Below are positions 9,987 to 22,300 of a stretch of 64,000 nt of DNA, piece after piece; the stretch's first letter is position 1, and the number at the start of each line of letters is the position of its first letter. Origin of the DNA: Daphnia carinata (taxonomy: Eukaryota; Arthropoda; Branchiopoda; Diplostraca; Daphniidae). The notes under the pieces were generated by a model. It worked only from the letters and a program-made list of their open reading frames with translations, made no database searches and had not been told where the DNA came from. Location: NCBI RefSeq assembly GCF_022539665.2, contig NC_081331.1, positions 13,920,638-13,984,637 on the forward strand, given 5' to 3'. A program made the translations under genes and the position numbers.

Positions 9987-12900
9987 AGAATAAGATGCAC
10001 GTAACACTATAGAACGATTTCTTGAGAACATTAGTCAGGCGACACAGTCAAATAAAATGATGAGCGTTTTATTTCACCTGCTGCTGGTTGGGCTGTCGCC
10101 TTTTTTGGCCTTTTTTCGACACTCTCGCCAAATAAAAAATCAACAAATATCCACCTGTGCTGGGATTGAAGGGGAGGCAAAGACAACGATGATGTCGAGA
10201 ACCACAGAAGCGCTGATCCCACGGATGGACTGCCAACTTGTGACTAAAAGGAAAAAGAAAAAGGGCAGACAGAACAACATAAAAAAAAAAAAAAGAAAAA
10301 AAAGTCAATTCTATTTGACGTGCCAGGTGAGGGGAGGGCAGTGCTTCTAGCCGATCGTACCTGTTTGAAGAGTGCGGAGACTGTAACGAAAAGAATAAAA
10401 AAAAAAGGTGGAAATGATTCCCTCAAGCCAATGTCCTGTTGACCTTGCAGAGTTGAATGCGTTTCTGGGTTCCCTCCAAACAAGGAATACAACAACAACA
10501 ACGAAAAAAAAAAAAAACACATACAGAGAAGACAAGACAGCCAACAAGAAGAAGAAGACATCTTCCGACACTGGAAGGCCCTCAGGCGGCTTGGCCATCA
10601 AAAGAAAACCGTTCAAAAAAAAATGTATATACATTCTGTCAGGCTGTATAGCGGCAATTGGCCAACAAAAAAAAAAATGTCCCCGTTTGTAGATTGGCTC
10701 ATTTTACCTTTGGAACAAAAAAAAAAAAAAACAGAAGGATTGGATGTGAAAGAGAACATACTGTACATGGCATTGACCCCGTTCTCTCTCTAGAGGCAAA
10801 CTGATTTACCTAGAAATCTTCTCTGATTAAAGGTGCAGATGATGTTAGGAAAAAGTCCCATTTGAGATTCACACACACACAAACCACTTTACTTTTTAAT
10901 AATGTCAGGTGTTTGAAAGATATACGTGTGGAGAAAACTCATTTTCTTGCAATCAGTTTTGTTTAATGAAACGCAGAAATTTACAGCATCGCATCTCCTA
11001 TGCAAAAAAAAAAATTGAGCGGTATACTACTCTCTCTCTCTCTCTCTCTATGATCTTTGCCTTCTTTGGCTGACGATCATTTACACGTTTAAGTATAAGC
11101 TATACACATCCACATTTCGTCTTCCTTTTTCGTATTACGAAATTGGAATTATCCCATTTTTTTGTTGTTGTTTTGGAACGGACTTTCAAACGGCCGTTTC
11201 AAAAGACGATGTTAATAACTAGACACAAGAGACCGAAACATTTTGGCATCGGTAAAAACAGAGTTCGATCAATGCCCGGCATAGTTGAAAATCCTTTTCG
11301 TCGTCGTAGGATTTAGGCATTTTTTGTTTTTTGTTTTTTTTTGCACGGCACCACACACACATTGGGAAATAAATTGGAATACGTCGGGAAAAAGAAAGTA
11401 ATGAACGTAAGATTAGCTGCGGTTAGACAGAGCTCGTCCATCGTAGCATTAAGTCGTTCAATTTTTTTAGTTGAACGACTGCCAGAAAGCCGAGATGAAA
11501 AAAAAACAAAAAAGAAAACATCATTCGCCAGATAGAAAAAGATTAGTTAAGTTTCACGGATAAGGACCTTGCTGCACCTGGCAGGTGACATCGTCACACG
11601 GATGCGCAGAGAAAGGGGCGAGACAGAGAGAAATGGCACTTGAATTATTTCTTTAACCATTACAGCCGGCCATATAATATATATCGTATGATGTATACAC
11701 GCATCCGCGTGCAACTTGATTTGTTTCATTTGTCACGCAGGTCGGCGCATAGGACGTGACTATTTCAACCGGGCAAAACGTTTTAAATACCGCAGAGGTT
11801 GGAAGTCACACTAATAAACAGCCGGGCCAAGGGGAAAGTGCAACAACTTTCGAAAATAATCCATTGTTTATCTTTCCTCCCCCCCCCCCCCCTTTTTTTT
11901 TCCTTTTTTCACAGTTTTAAATGAGGTACTTAATCCTCTTTGGCGTGTGGGAATGACAGCATCATTCAGGTTTAATCCATCTTTCGATCCGGCATCGCCT
12001 TTGATGATGGCCGTCAGCTGCACAACATCCACACAATCGTCCTGATGAAGATGGTAGTGGACATAATTCCATCATCATCCGACACGCTAAGTCGCTGTGA
12101 CTATAAAAAAAAAAAAAAAAAAAAAAAATCAAATAAAATGCTGCGGTAGCTTGAAATCCATTTGACATCATCAATTAGGGAAACGACGTTCCTTTTTCTT
12201 CCAGAAAAGAAAAAGAAAAAAATTAAAAATTACGGACTTTGTGTTTCTATACGGTATAATCAAGACATTAGCTGATTCTCGGAATCTTTCGTCCGTTGAA
12301 ACAAGTGCGAAACAGCGCATCAGTTGTAGATTCGTGAATGTTCGTATTTGAGCTAAAGTCGTGTTTGCTATTTTTTTTTCGTTTTTCTTTTGTTTAATTT
12401 CCGGGCTACGATGAATTCACGATTGCTGATGAGTGTGTTGGAAAGCCAAGAAAGTGAGAGTCGTGAGCCATTTCGCCTAGCCGATGAAAACCTCGACTAA
12501 TTCTCATCTTTCTATCGAGTTTTTTAATGCATATCATTAGCTTTCAACTTGTTGATGGCGTGCTGCTAATTTTTTCACTACAAGTCTAACGATTTGGGGG
12601 GGCACGTTTCTTTTTTTTTTTTTTTTTTGTTTCTATTTGATCCATCTTCGTGATGAGCAAGGGGGTGGCATTTATCGACAAGGTTAAAACAATAAAATAA
12701 AAAATAAAAAAAACGCGCTGGAAGATGAAGAGAAATTGAATTAAGAAGATGAAGATATCCTCCGAATTTCCGTTTAGTGTGAACTGTTTGATTGAGGCCG
12801 TTTCGATAGGATAGGTGCAGAGAAGTACAACTGAACGCGTGAGTGAGGAATCACGATTCTCCCAAAAGAAGTAGGGAGATGATTGTTGGCCTTTGGGCGA

Positions 12901-14506
12901 TATAATTCTCACATTTCCTACTACAAGACGTGCCTACATGAGTGATCCATCTAACATTTTTTTTTTTTTTTCTTTTTTATTTCTTTTTTTCCCATGCGCT
13001 TTATTATCGTTTCCATATTCCAATGTCCGTGTGAGATGTTGACTATGCGCAACATACCATTTCCGGCCAACGATGCTGAAACACACCGTCACGCAATGAG
13101 AAATGAATACAAAGATGAGAGGAGAAAAAGGAAAAAAAAAAAAAAAGAATAGCAAATCCACGCATCTGAGAAACGGTGAACGTAAATGTCGGAGCGCACA
13201 GCACGGTGCATATCGAATAAAGGATTCCTGCTTCGTATAAAATTACATCATAAAAAAAAAAAAGGAATGAAATGTCGTGAAAAAGGTGACACAGAATGCC
13301 AAAGAGGTCCACGAACTCAGGAAAGAAGAAAGTGGTGAAAGACAATCATAAAAAAACAAACAAAAAACAGACAGACAACTGGATAAGTCAATTCTGTTGT
13401 TTTGCAATTTTTTTTTTTTTTTTCAAACAATAAAATCATATCCAGTCATCACAATTGATTCGGTAGGAACTATAACGACTCTCACTCGGCCGACACGGAT
13501 GGCCGAAGAAAAAGGGATGGTAGATGTGTCGGATGAATGAGCAACGAGTGAAAGGCGGTCGAAGAGGACGTTGTTTCTCCCGATATTTAGGACGATATAG
13601 AAGAAAGAGAGAGCATCATCTCAATGCTGAATACCTTAAATAAAAAAAAACAAAAAAACAAGAGAACGGACAGGCAAAAGGAGCAGCAGTCCGTCAGAAT
13701 GCGCTCGTCCTAAATAAAACATTTCTTATTCCGATGGTCTCACTCCTTCAGTCTGCGTAGGTGGCCAGCAATATCTCTACTCGCTGTCACGCAGACGAGC
13801 GGGCTGGCTGCTTTTGGTGGTGATAGTACGTTGTTGTATAACGTTGCGAATAAAATAAGATTGGTTTTTGTTTGTTTTTAGGATCGAACACAGAAGGAAG
13901 TTGTTAGAAACTGGCCATTGGCTAACCTTTTTGTGTTTTTTTTTTTTGCGCTAGCTCCGGATTGTTCCAAAAGGAATGATTTAAATGGAATAAAATAATA
14001 AAATATTTTGTTCGATGGAATTACGGGGCCGCCCTCTAGCCCAATTCCATCCCGGACTAGTCACGATCGTCATTCACGACGTATTCCATGATGAAACTAT
14101 CCAATCCCCTTCTTTTTTTTTCTTTATTCTTGCTCAAGTTGTGCTGTATGGGAAAGATGGCCTTTTTTCAGAAGTTGCCAGTCTCTTTTCCTTTAATCAC
14201 TGTTCGTTCGAGGATTCCAAAAAAAAAAAAAATTTGCATACGACCAGTGAGCAATACAATACATCACGACGGATTGACGAAAGTCTGTTAAAATCAGCCC
14301 CACTTTAATGGGATGCTACACCAAACCTCTGGTGTGTATCGTCAGAAATAAATGCAATCGTTGAATGCGAAATGAGGCACCGAAGGAAGGCCCTACTTTG
14401 TTGGTTTTTTTCGATGTTGGACATGAAACGTTTCGGCGATGACGGCTGGTAAAAATAAATAAAAAAAAAAAAATAAAGAGAAAGAGCGACGAACAAAACA
14501 TGAAGA

Positions 14507-14655
14507 AGAGAGAGAGAGAGAGAGAGAGTGGGAGGTTCTGTTGAAGTCGCTGGATCGGGTTGGGTTTCTGTTGGGGAGGAGGAAGAGCAGCGTGAGCACG
14601 ACAGAGCCCAAAAGAAACGACGACCTCCCCACAACACACACACACACACACACAC
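14507..14655. repeat. AG and CA microsatellites
   Basis: An AG repeat (14507-14528) and a CA repeat (14633-14655) lie 100 bases apart. They produce the Ser/Leu- and Cys/Val-rich spurious frames on the minus strand. Confidence 0.8.
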
Positions 14656-15318
14656 GCGAATGAAAAAGGGCAGGATAAAGAAAAAAAAAACAACAAAAAA
14701 AAAAAAAACACAGACGAAGAAAGAGAGAGAGAGAGAGGATGTGTATAGTAGTGGTAGTAGCACGCGGAACCAGCCGCAGACAGCCGCAGCTTGAGGTGTG
14801 GGGCTGTAGTGTGGGGCTATAGTATTTAAATAGGCGCGGGAGTCGAGTGAGCCACGGCATTTGCGTTTGTTGCTTCGCTGCCGCCTGTTTTTTTTTTTTA
14901 AATCTGGAAAGGGGGGACCCGTCCGTTTTTGGTGAATCATTCGTCATCGTCGACGGAGTCGAAGAGTGGCCCCCACGTGTTCTTTTTATTGGTGATCCAC
15001 ATTGCGTCATCAGCGTTTGAAACATACCCGCCATGTCGGTCAATTTGAGTGACGACGCTAATTGGTCATCGTCAACGTGATTCTCCATCATTCCCGACAA
15101 ACTACACACACACACACACACACATTTGGTTTCTCTTCTTGTCTCTTCTCATCTTTCTCAGCTGGCCGGCAGCCGGTCCAGCTCTCTCTCTCTCTCTCCT
15201 GTTCGTGTTGTCCGCGTGAATTGTTGAAAGCAACAAGCCTCCTCGTCTTCTTTTTGTAAATAACAAAAATCAGCTGATCGACTTTGTCATCGTCATTACA
15301 ACACAGACGGCCTGGATA

Positions 15319-15996
15319 ATGAAGAATCATCACGTCACCAGCAGCATTTTTGTCACGCTACTTGCCGTAAGTGCCAAAAAAAAAAAAAAAAAAAATCCCG
15401 AACTGACGTCATCCCCCTGTTTTGATTTTTTTTTTTTTTTTGCCTTTTCTTTTGTCGAGACTCCCCAACGTGTTGTGTCTGCGTACCTTCAGTATTTTGT
15501 GTGTGTTTGTGTAGATGCATATAGGCCTGCATATTTAGAGTGACGTCATGGCTAATAATAGAATACGGCGATCGAACAAAAAAAAAAAAGAAAGAAACAC
15601 AAAATGTAGTCATACATAGACACAGAGGTTTGACGTACGATCGATTCAATTATTGGACGGCCCGTTTCAGCAGAGAAACATAAAGAATGAATGATTTTTA
15701 TTTGATTGAGGTCGTATGGTAATTTAATTGGAGGGAACAATTTTTGGTGGGCCGTTTATTTTGTATTTTCTTTTTTTTTCTTTTTTTCCCCTCCCGTCCA
15801 ATGTTCGATAGCAGACACGTTAGCCGGCCACATCACCATCCATATACAACTCGTAGTGCAGCGTATACAACCAAGGTCGATCCTTTTCTTTTTGCTTTCG
15901 AGCCACGCGCGTGTCTTGTGTGCAATGCTCTTCGGCGAGTCGTCACTTACTTCAGCTTCTCTGAGTAATTGGAAAAGAATGTCTTCCACCACAAAG

Positions 15997-16031
<35 letters not shown>

Positions 16032-16371
16032 CCGATACAACAACAACAACAACCTTCCTCTTTCCCCCCTTCAGATTATCGCAACGGATTTCTTTTACAT
16101 TCTCTCAAACTGTTGCGCGTGCGCGTCTATTTTGCGCACAACATCGAAAATGACCAGCTTTTCGAAGGTTTTTTTTTTTTTTTCTATTTAAAATTCCAAT
16201 GCGGTTCAGCTGCGCGCAGGATGCCAAAAATGCTGTGAAAAGAAGAAATAAAAAAAAATATTGCAAAGCAAAAGGGCAGATCCGTGATCTCATATTTATC
16301 GCCTCGTCAAACTCTTGTTGCAAAAAAGAAAAAAAAAGCGCGCCATCATTATTTGAATTTGGCAGCGATTG

Positions 16372-16408
<37 letters not shown>

Positions 16409-19362
16409 AAACTGGCATTGTAAAATATAAGCAAAGCACGTCGTCAAAATAAAGCGACGACGTGTCCGATGAAGCGCACGTGCGTCTACCATATCTTCCG
16501 TATGGCCCATTAATTATTATGACATTTCGTCCCGCAAGAAAAAGAAAGAAAAAAATTTGGATGATGATGATACCCTCGCTTCTATATTGCCGGTGGAACT
16601 ACTCAACAAGAGAGATACGTCCTTGTCTATGGTGGCTGATCATTCTCTCTCTCTCTCTCTTTTTTCTATTGTCGTTGTATAGACGTAATGGTCATATCCT
16701 TGTGGCCATTTACGGTGGCACGAAGGCAAAGAAAGAAAAAGACATAGGGAGAAATTGATTTAGCGAGGCGACAGCCAGTCGAGTCGAGTCGAGTCGCGCT
16801 TTGCAACAGTTTCGAATTTATCAAATTGAAAAAGAAAAACTTGTGCCGTACCGCGTCTCCGCCAATAGGAGACAAGGCAACGTGAGATATTTGTATTCCA
16901 CTGTGTGTTATTTTCTCTTTGATTTCATGAGCTATTGCTGTTCATGAAATCTAAACATGTTCACGCAGAGACGTGGTCGATGAGCATCATCGGTTATTTT
17001 GGTGGCTATTCCCATTCGTTCGCCTTCGCTTTTATCTCAACTTTTTTTTTTTTTCACGAAATGCGAACGCAGACAAACGACTATGGCCAAAAACCATCGA
17101 ATGTTTACCTTTTTGGCTGAGGACAATAGAAAATAGAAGGAAAAAAAAAAAATCCGTTTGCTGATCGAGATTTATTCTTGCGACAGTCATGCCAAGAAAA
17201 TGTTCACATGCTCAACTAAAAAGCTTTTAAGAAGAAGAAGGCAAAGAAGAACTTACCGAAAGACGGTTCGAGTTATTTAGACAAAAAAAAAACAACAAAA
17301 AAAAAAGACAATTGATGGACGGCTACATCCAAACACGGTGACAATTTTTTCTTTTTCACTTGGGACTTTCACCGTTAACTCGCCATTATTCGTTCATTTC
17401 TTTGGGTTGGGTTTGCAGCAAAAGCTGTGCAAACCTTTCCCACCTAAATAGTTAAAGTAGAAAAAAAAAAAAAAAAAAGGTGCGCGCTTCCCTTTTGATT
17501 TACGATGAGATTTTTTGAATGACGCGATGTCACGACGATCCTATGCATATCCACAATTTCAGGTGAAATGTGTTTGAAACAAAAATATGAGTTACAGTTG
17601 TTGGCTATTCGTATAGCGGGACTCTGCACCGCCACGCAATTCAATGACACAAGTATCTTCCATCATTTTTGGTAATGTCGCTAAATTATTATAATTTCAA
17701 CTAGCAAGCATAAATGAACAGCTGATCTCCCTCGTTTCACTCTCTTGGTTTAGTTTAGAGGGGTCACTTTCACCTCCCCTTCTAAAAAACAATTTGAGTC
17801 TTTTCTCTCACCTTTCATCACACCTGAAATTGGTTGACTTTATTCCGCCTTCGGTCGTCTATATGCCACACGTTTCTATTTTCGGGACTTGTTTGGGCCG
17901 AATGCAGCACTTTTTTTTTTTTTTTTTTTTTTTTACCTGAGCCTAAAGCCTTGGCGAAAACTAATTTTTTTAAAAGATGGCCTATCTTAGCATCAGCATC
18001 GTTCCATTTGCATATTATCACGGATAGGTCGGGTCACTCGGACCGAACACCAAAACCAGTGAAAATGCAAAGAAAAAGAAAAAAAAAAAAAAAAAACAAC
18101 AACAGAGAAATCGGGAAAGTTTCACCTGTCCGACCGTTTTTGGCAGATCAAAAATTGGGGGCAGAAAATTGGCCGATGCAATCGGGCGGGAGTTACTTAA
18201 CGCACATTTTGCGACGGTTCTTCAATTAACACGATCCTAAATCAGGTAGAAAAGAAAAGAATGTTAATGAAAACGAGAGAAGGAAAGGGAAAATTTGATT
18301 TCTTAAAACTTTCGAATGAGCTTAAGGGCTTCGCGTTTGTGTCTGCGTTCAAATCTTTCTCACGACGGCTCGTTTTTCCCGCGTGACTCACGTCAGCTAC
18401 GTTTATCGTTCACTAGATGGTGTGGGACGGCGTTCGTGCAGGACAACTCACGCCCTTCGACTGGAACGAGACGGTAGGCGACAGCGACAGCGACAGTTTC
18501 TACGAAGGCCGTTTGCCCGTTCACTCGAACGACGTCTCATTCACGACGTTCACCATGGACCCTCAAACGGGCGCTTACACATTCGGTTACGATACTGGTA
18601 ACGTAAATAATAAATCCTTCATTAATAAACCGAGCAAAAACACATACACGTCTGTGGATTGTGATTTGCGTATCGAACAAGGCAAAATAAATCGCTCGTA
18701 TGAATAAGACATCAGCTGGATCGTTATGGCCGCTGAATTCATATGACTATCTTTATCGTAATAAAAATATGTGTACATGTCCTTGTTTGGTTTTGGAACT
18801 TATCGTGTAAATCGATTGCGTGCATTTCCGTGTCGTCCATTTAAGGAGGTGGAGAACATCAGTCGTACCGCGTCGAAACGCGTTCACCTGACGGAACCGT
18901 AACGGGACGTTACGGTTACGTAGATCCGGAGGGAGTGTTACGCATCGTCGACTACGTGGCTGATCGCCGTGGATATCGGTGAGTCAATCAAATTTGGATA
19001 TGTCGATGTCTTGCATTTTCATGTATTGAGGATGGGGTAGCGGAGAAGCGCGGGCTTTTTTGAATTTGAAATTTTATTTTAACCTCCCTGGTGATAATTG
19101 ATGGGATGCTAGGCCAAAGATAACGACGAGGTATCCGGTGTCGCGGACGACGTCGTTCATCGGCCCGATCCCGTCGCCGATCCTCCAAGAGGAATCGCGG
19201 CTGAAAACGCGCAAGATCCCGTTCGCCACGCCTCTAGTGACGGCGTCGCTCTTCACCAACCAGATCGTCAGCATTGGCGACGTCGATCTCGCCAGTATCA
19301 GCAGTAGCATCAGCAGCAGCAGGGCAGACACGTTACCTCCTTTCCCTTTATTCGACCTTTGA
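15319..19362 (+). CDS. RR-motif (CPR) cuticle protein with 3 kb first intron, 203 aa
   Basis: Four exons: 15319-15366, 18417-18597, 18846-18978 and 19113-19362, all GT-AG with matching phases (0, 1, 2). The first exon and the start of the second together form one signal peptide (MKNHHVTSSIFVTLLA then MVWDGVRA), which supports joining them across a 3,050-base intron. After an acidic Asp/Ser run come GAYTFGYDTGGGEHQSYRVE, DGTVTGRYGYVDPEG and DYVADRRGYRPKI, a complete RR chitin-binding motif at about residues 63-123. The C-terminal 80 residues are basic, then Ser-rich, ending near PPFPLFDL. AATAAA is at 19430-19435. The protein should be secreted and bind chitin. Its RR motif is closer to those of the two genes at 5.4-9.7 kb than to the tandem array to the right. 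Confidence 0.8.
15999..16027. repeat. T29 homopolymer in the first intron
   Basis: Twenty-nine consecutive thymines lie inside the long first intron of the cuticle gene at 15319-19362. Runs of this length slip readily and may be mis-assembled. Confidence 0.85.
16373..16403. repeat. (CA)n microsatellite in the first intron
   Basis: About 15 CA units lie within the same long intron. The opposite strand reads as a Cys/Val spurious frame. Confidence 0.85.
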
Positions 19363-22300
19363 AATTGCTCCGGGTCTTTTTCTTTTTTCTTTTAAGTGGT
19401 GTCCTAAAAAGAAAAAAATTAAGGACTTCAATAAAGATGAAATAGGATTGTTTAAAATCGAGTAATTAAAAGTACGATTTGCGCTTGTGCGCACTTGCGT
19501 TTGTGCTCAGTTTTTTTTTGTTCATGGAAATGTTATGTGTAAGAAACCCGGTGGAGGGTAGCCGCCCCGGCCTTTTGCTCGTGAAATCGAGAGCTGTTAG
19601 TGCCGACTTTTATTCTTTGTGTGTGTGCGTTTTTTTTTTGATTCCCTCTCTTTTTGTTTTTTTGCTGTACGTACGTGCATGTCTGCGTGAATCCCCTTTC
19701 TTTCTAGTAGAAAGTTGTTGTTGTTTGTCGTTTGTTGTATCCTGTACCTCCATTTCCACACATTGCCCTGGCCGCCCTTCCCTTTTTATGTCTTTCTCTC
19801 ATCAGAATAAAAAGAAGAGAAGTAGAAAAAAAAAAACAATAAGAAGCTAGGGAAAAAAAAAACAAAAACAAACTTGAAACAGAAAAATTCAGGAACATTC
19901 TGGAACTAGTTTCCAAGCGCCATGATATTGACGCCGCTGCACGCTCAGACACTTGCGATAAGAACATGCAACATAAATGCGCAGTTTGTTATATGGATAT
20001 ACATATATATATGTACGCACACCATTAAGAAAAGGGGGGGGGGGGGTTCTACTTGCCAACTTCTGCGATGATTGCAACGAATCGGTATAATAAAAATAGA
20101 CAGAAATTGAACGATAATTTGATTGTACCCCTCGGAGGAATCGTATCCTCGTTGTCGTTCGTTGGCCATAAACTGCCAAAAAAGTGCAACTTCATTTCCT
20201 TTTTTTTTTTTTTATTACTAATATTGCGAAGTAATTCAGTTTCTTGCCTTCCGGACGTGTGAAACCCCCTGTCGAGTATGAAAGCTCGTTTTCACTCATT
20301 TTCTCTCGTTTCATTTATACGTCTTGATCAAATAATTGGCACGCCATGACGACCAATCGCAACATTTCGCATATCTCTCATAGAATTATTGATTTAAAAA
20401 AAAACAAAAAAAACGATTACCATTTTTGCACAATAATTGGAGAGGCAATGCGCAAATGTTCCCATTTATTGAAACGAATTGTCTTTAAATTAAAATCGCT
20501 TGAATTTGACGGAGATATCCTTTCATTGCAACAACGGAGAAATCTTAAAAATGGCATAAAAAAAAAAAGTAGAAAGGGAAAGGAGAATATTAAGGTCAGC
20601 TGATGGTTATCGTCCATCGTTTTGAGATTTGTCAGGAAAAAAAAAAAAAAAAGCGAACACACCTCGACATGGATGACGAGCCCCACATCAACGCGAACGG
20701 CCGCCTTACTAGCCAGTTATTAGGGCGCTGCGGTAGATTGCCTAGATTTCGAATCTAATCGTGAGCTTTAAGCCAAGTGTTGGGAAATGATGTCATTTTC
20801 ACAAAGTCAACTGTTTCAACTTCAACTGAAAATATGCAAATCGATAAGAGTGGAGGCTTTTTAAAAAAAAACCTGTGAGAAAACCTAAAAACAAAAATGG
20901 ATATTCGATATCGACAATGGCTTCTGAATATTTAGTTCCATCAAAGACCAATAGATTTTAAATGCAAAAGGCTTCAAGAAAAGACTAAAACAACAAAAGG
21001 AGGTAGCGTGCATTGGACGTGTGCCAACTTCAACTATTCCAATCGCTATGGTAACAAGCGATTTTTTTCTTTTTGAAAAGCAGTGTTCCAGCGAATAAAG
21101 AAAACTCGCGAGGACAACAACTGCTTCGATAAAAAAGATTCGATAATGAATTCACACGCACGCAGCAGCAATCGTTAAGGTCTTTGTCGTGCCGTTGTGT
21201 TCCCTTAGTTGTTACCTTGCTATTTGAACAGCAGGGGTTACGACAAAGTCAACTCGTTCACTTGTTTTCTCATTCTACTCACATAATAGGGCAACACGCA
21301 AGTCTATACTGTCGCCGGCACCAATTGTATAAACGATCACGTTGAACGTTCGTGCGTCACCTTGATATCGTCAACCTTTACGTCCCAAAAATATTTAGGA
21401 CGCTTGGAGAACATTGTAGTTTTTAAAACCAAGTGCACAATGTGTGACAGCAAACGTCCATCCGCAATTCAAGATAATTGCGTGAAATTTTCGTCCACTC
21501 TTCGTTTTCGTTCAATTTAAAACACGCGCGTTCAGCGAACTGCGTTTTCAAAAAGCTTCGAGCCAAAGACTTTGATCGGACTTGTCGGATCGTCAGCTGT
21601 TTTGAATCAGCATTTTGTGTGCACACGTATAGGAGCGATCCATATACGTTTTTTTTTTTTCTTTTACACAACGCATAACGCAGTGAAAGTCGTTTTTGTA
21701 GATCTGACGTAATCCAAAAACAGGGAATGGCTGAAAAAAAAAAAATGCTACGTGACACGCGCTGCAGCGCTCGTTCCATTTAGTCAATGTTTACGTGCAT
21801 TTATATGCAAATAGCTGAGATCAATGATTGACTGGGAGGTTAACGACATCGTACAACGGATAAAAGTTCTATTTTCACTATGCAGATGTATAAGGCAGCA
21901 AATGTTTGGAAAATAGAGAAACTAACGAGATCGTCAGAGAGGGACATGAAGTGGAATGAACCTGACGCATTTGGCTAAGCGTATAGGGAACAGATTGGCG
22001 TTGCAATCGAAAATTGGCTAGCAAATATAGAAGCGTTCATATCGTCTCTATAGTCTAAGTCTAAACAAATTTTCAAGCGAAACAGGTAGAACTTGTTGCG
22101 ATGGCATGTATCAATTAAACCGCCTGAAGCAGCTTGAATAAGATACGAGCTGTCGAAATTATGGTGAAACTGTGCCCCCCCCTCCGCTAGTAAGAATAGA
22201 TTAAGAATACGGGAAACTGATAGCAACAAAATAAATATTTCATTGCGGAGAAAACGCGAAAAATCTTAAGGGTGGAGTCACATTGTTGTACTCCCGATAC

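Larger units (their letters stand above)
9749..15318. other. Non-coding tract dominated by homopolymers and dinucleotide repeats
   Basis: No gene is supported in these 5.6 kb. The stretch carries an A24 run followed by CAA repeats (9944-9986), C14 next to T-runs (11879-11892 onward), CT repeats (11031-11049), AG repeats (14507-14528) and CA repeats (14633-14655, 15105-15124). It also has many A or T runs of 10-20 bases. Open frames here are mostly poly-Phe or poly-Lys translations of those runs. The last few hundred bases are presumably the promoter of the gene starting at 15319; no TATA box is evident. Confidence 0.6.

Noticed and set aside
10244-10692. Overlapping Phe/Ser- and Lys-rich open frames on both strands
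   Set aside because: They are products of poly-T/poly-A runs.
14393-15121. 242-codon minus-strand open frame and overlapping frames
   Set aside because: Most of it is translation of CA, AG and A/T repeats (Cys/Val, Leu/Ser and Phe runs). The start MMENHVDDDQ is the only complex part and has no family match.
20716-20765. T-arm-like TAGATTTCGAATCTA suggesting a tRNA
   Set aside because: No acceptor stem, D arm or anticodon arm could be paired around it; it is a simple palindrome.
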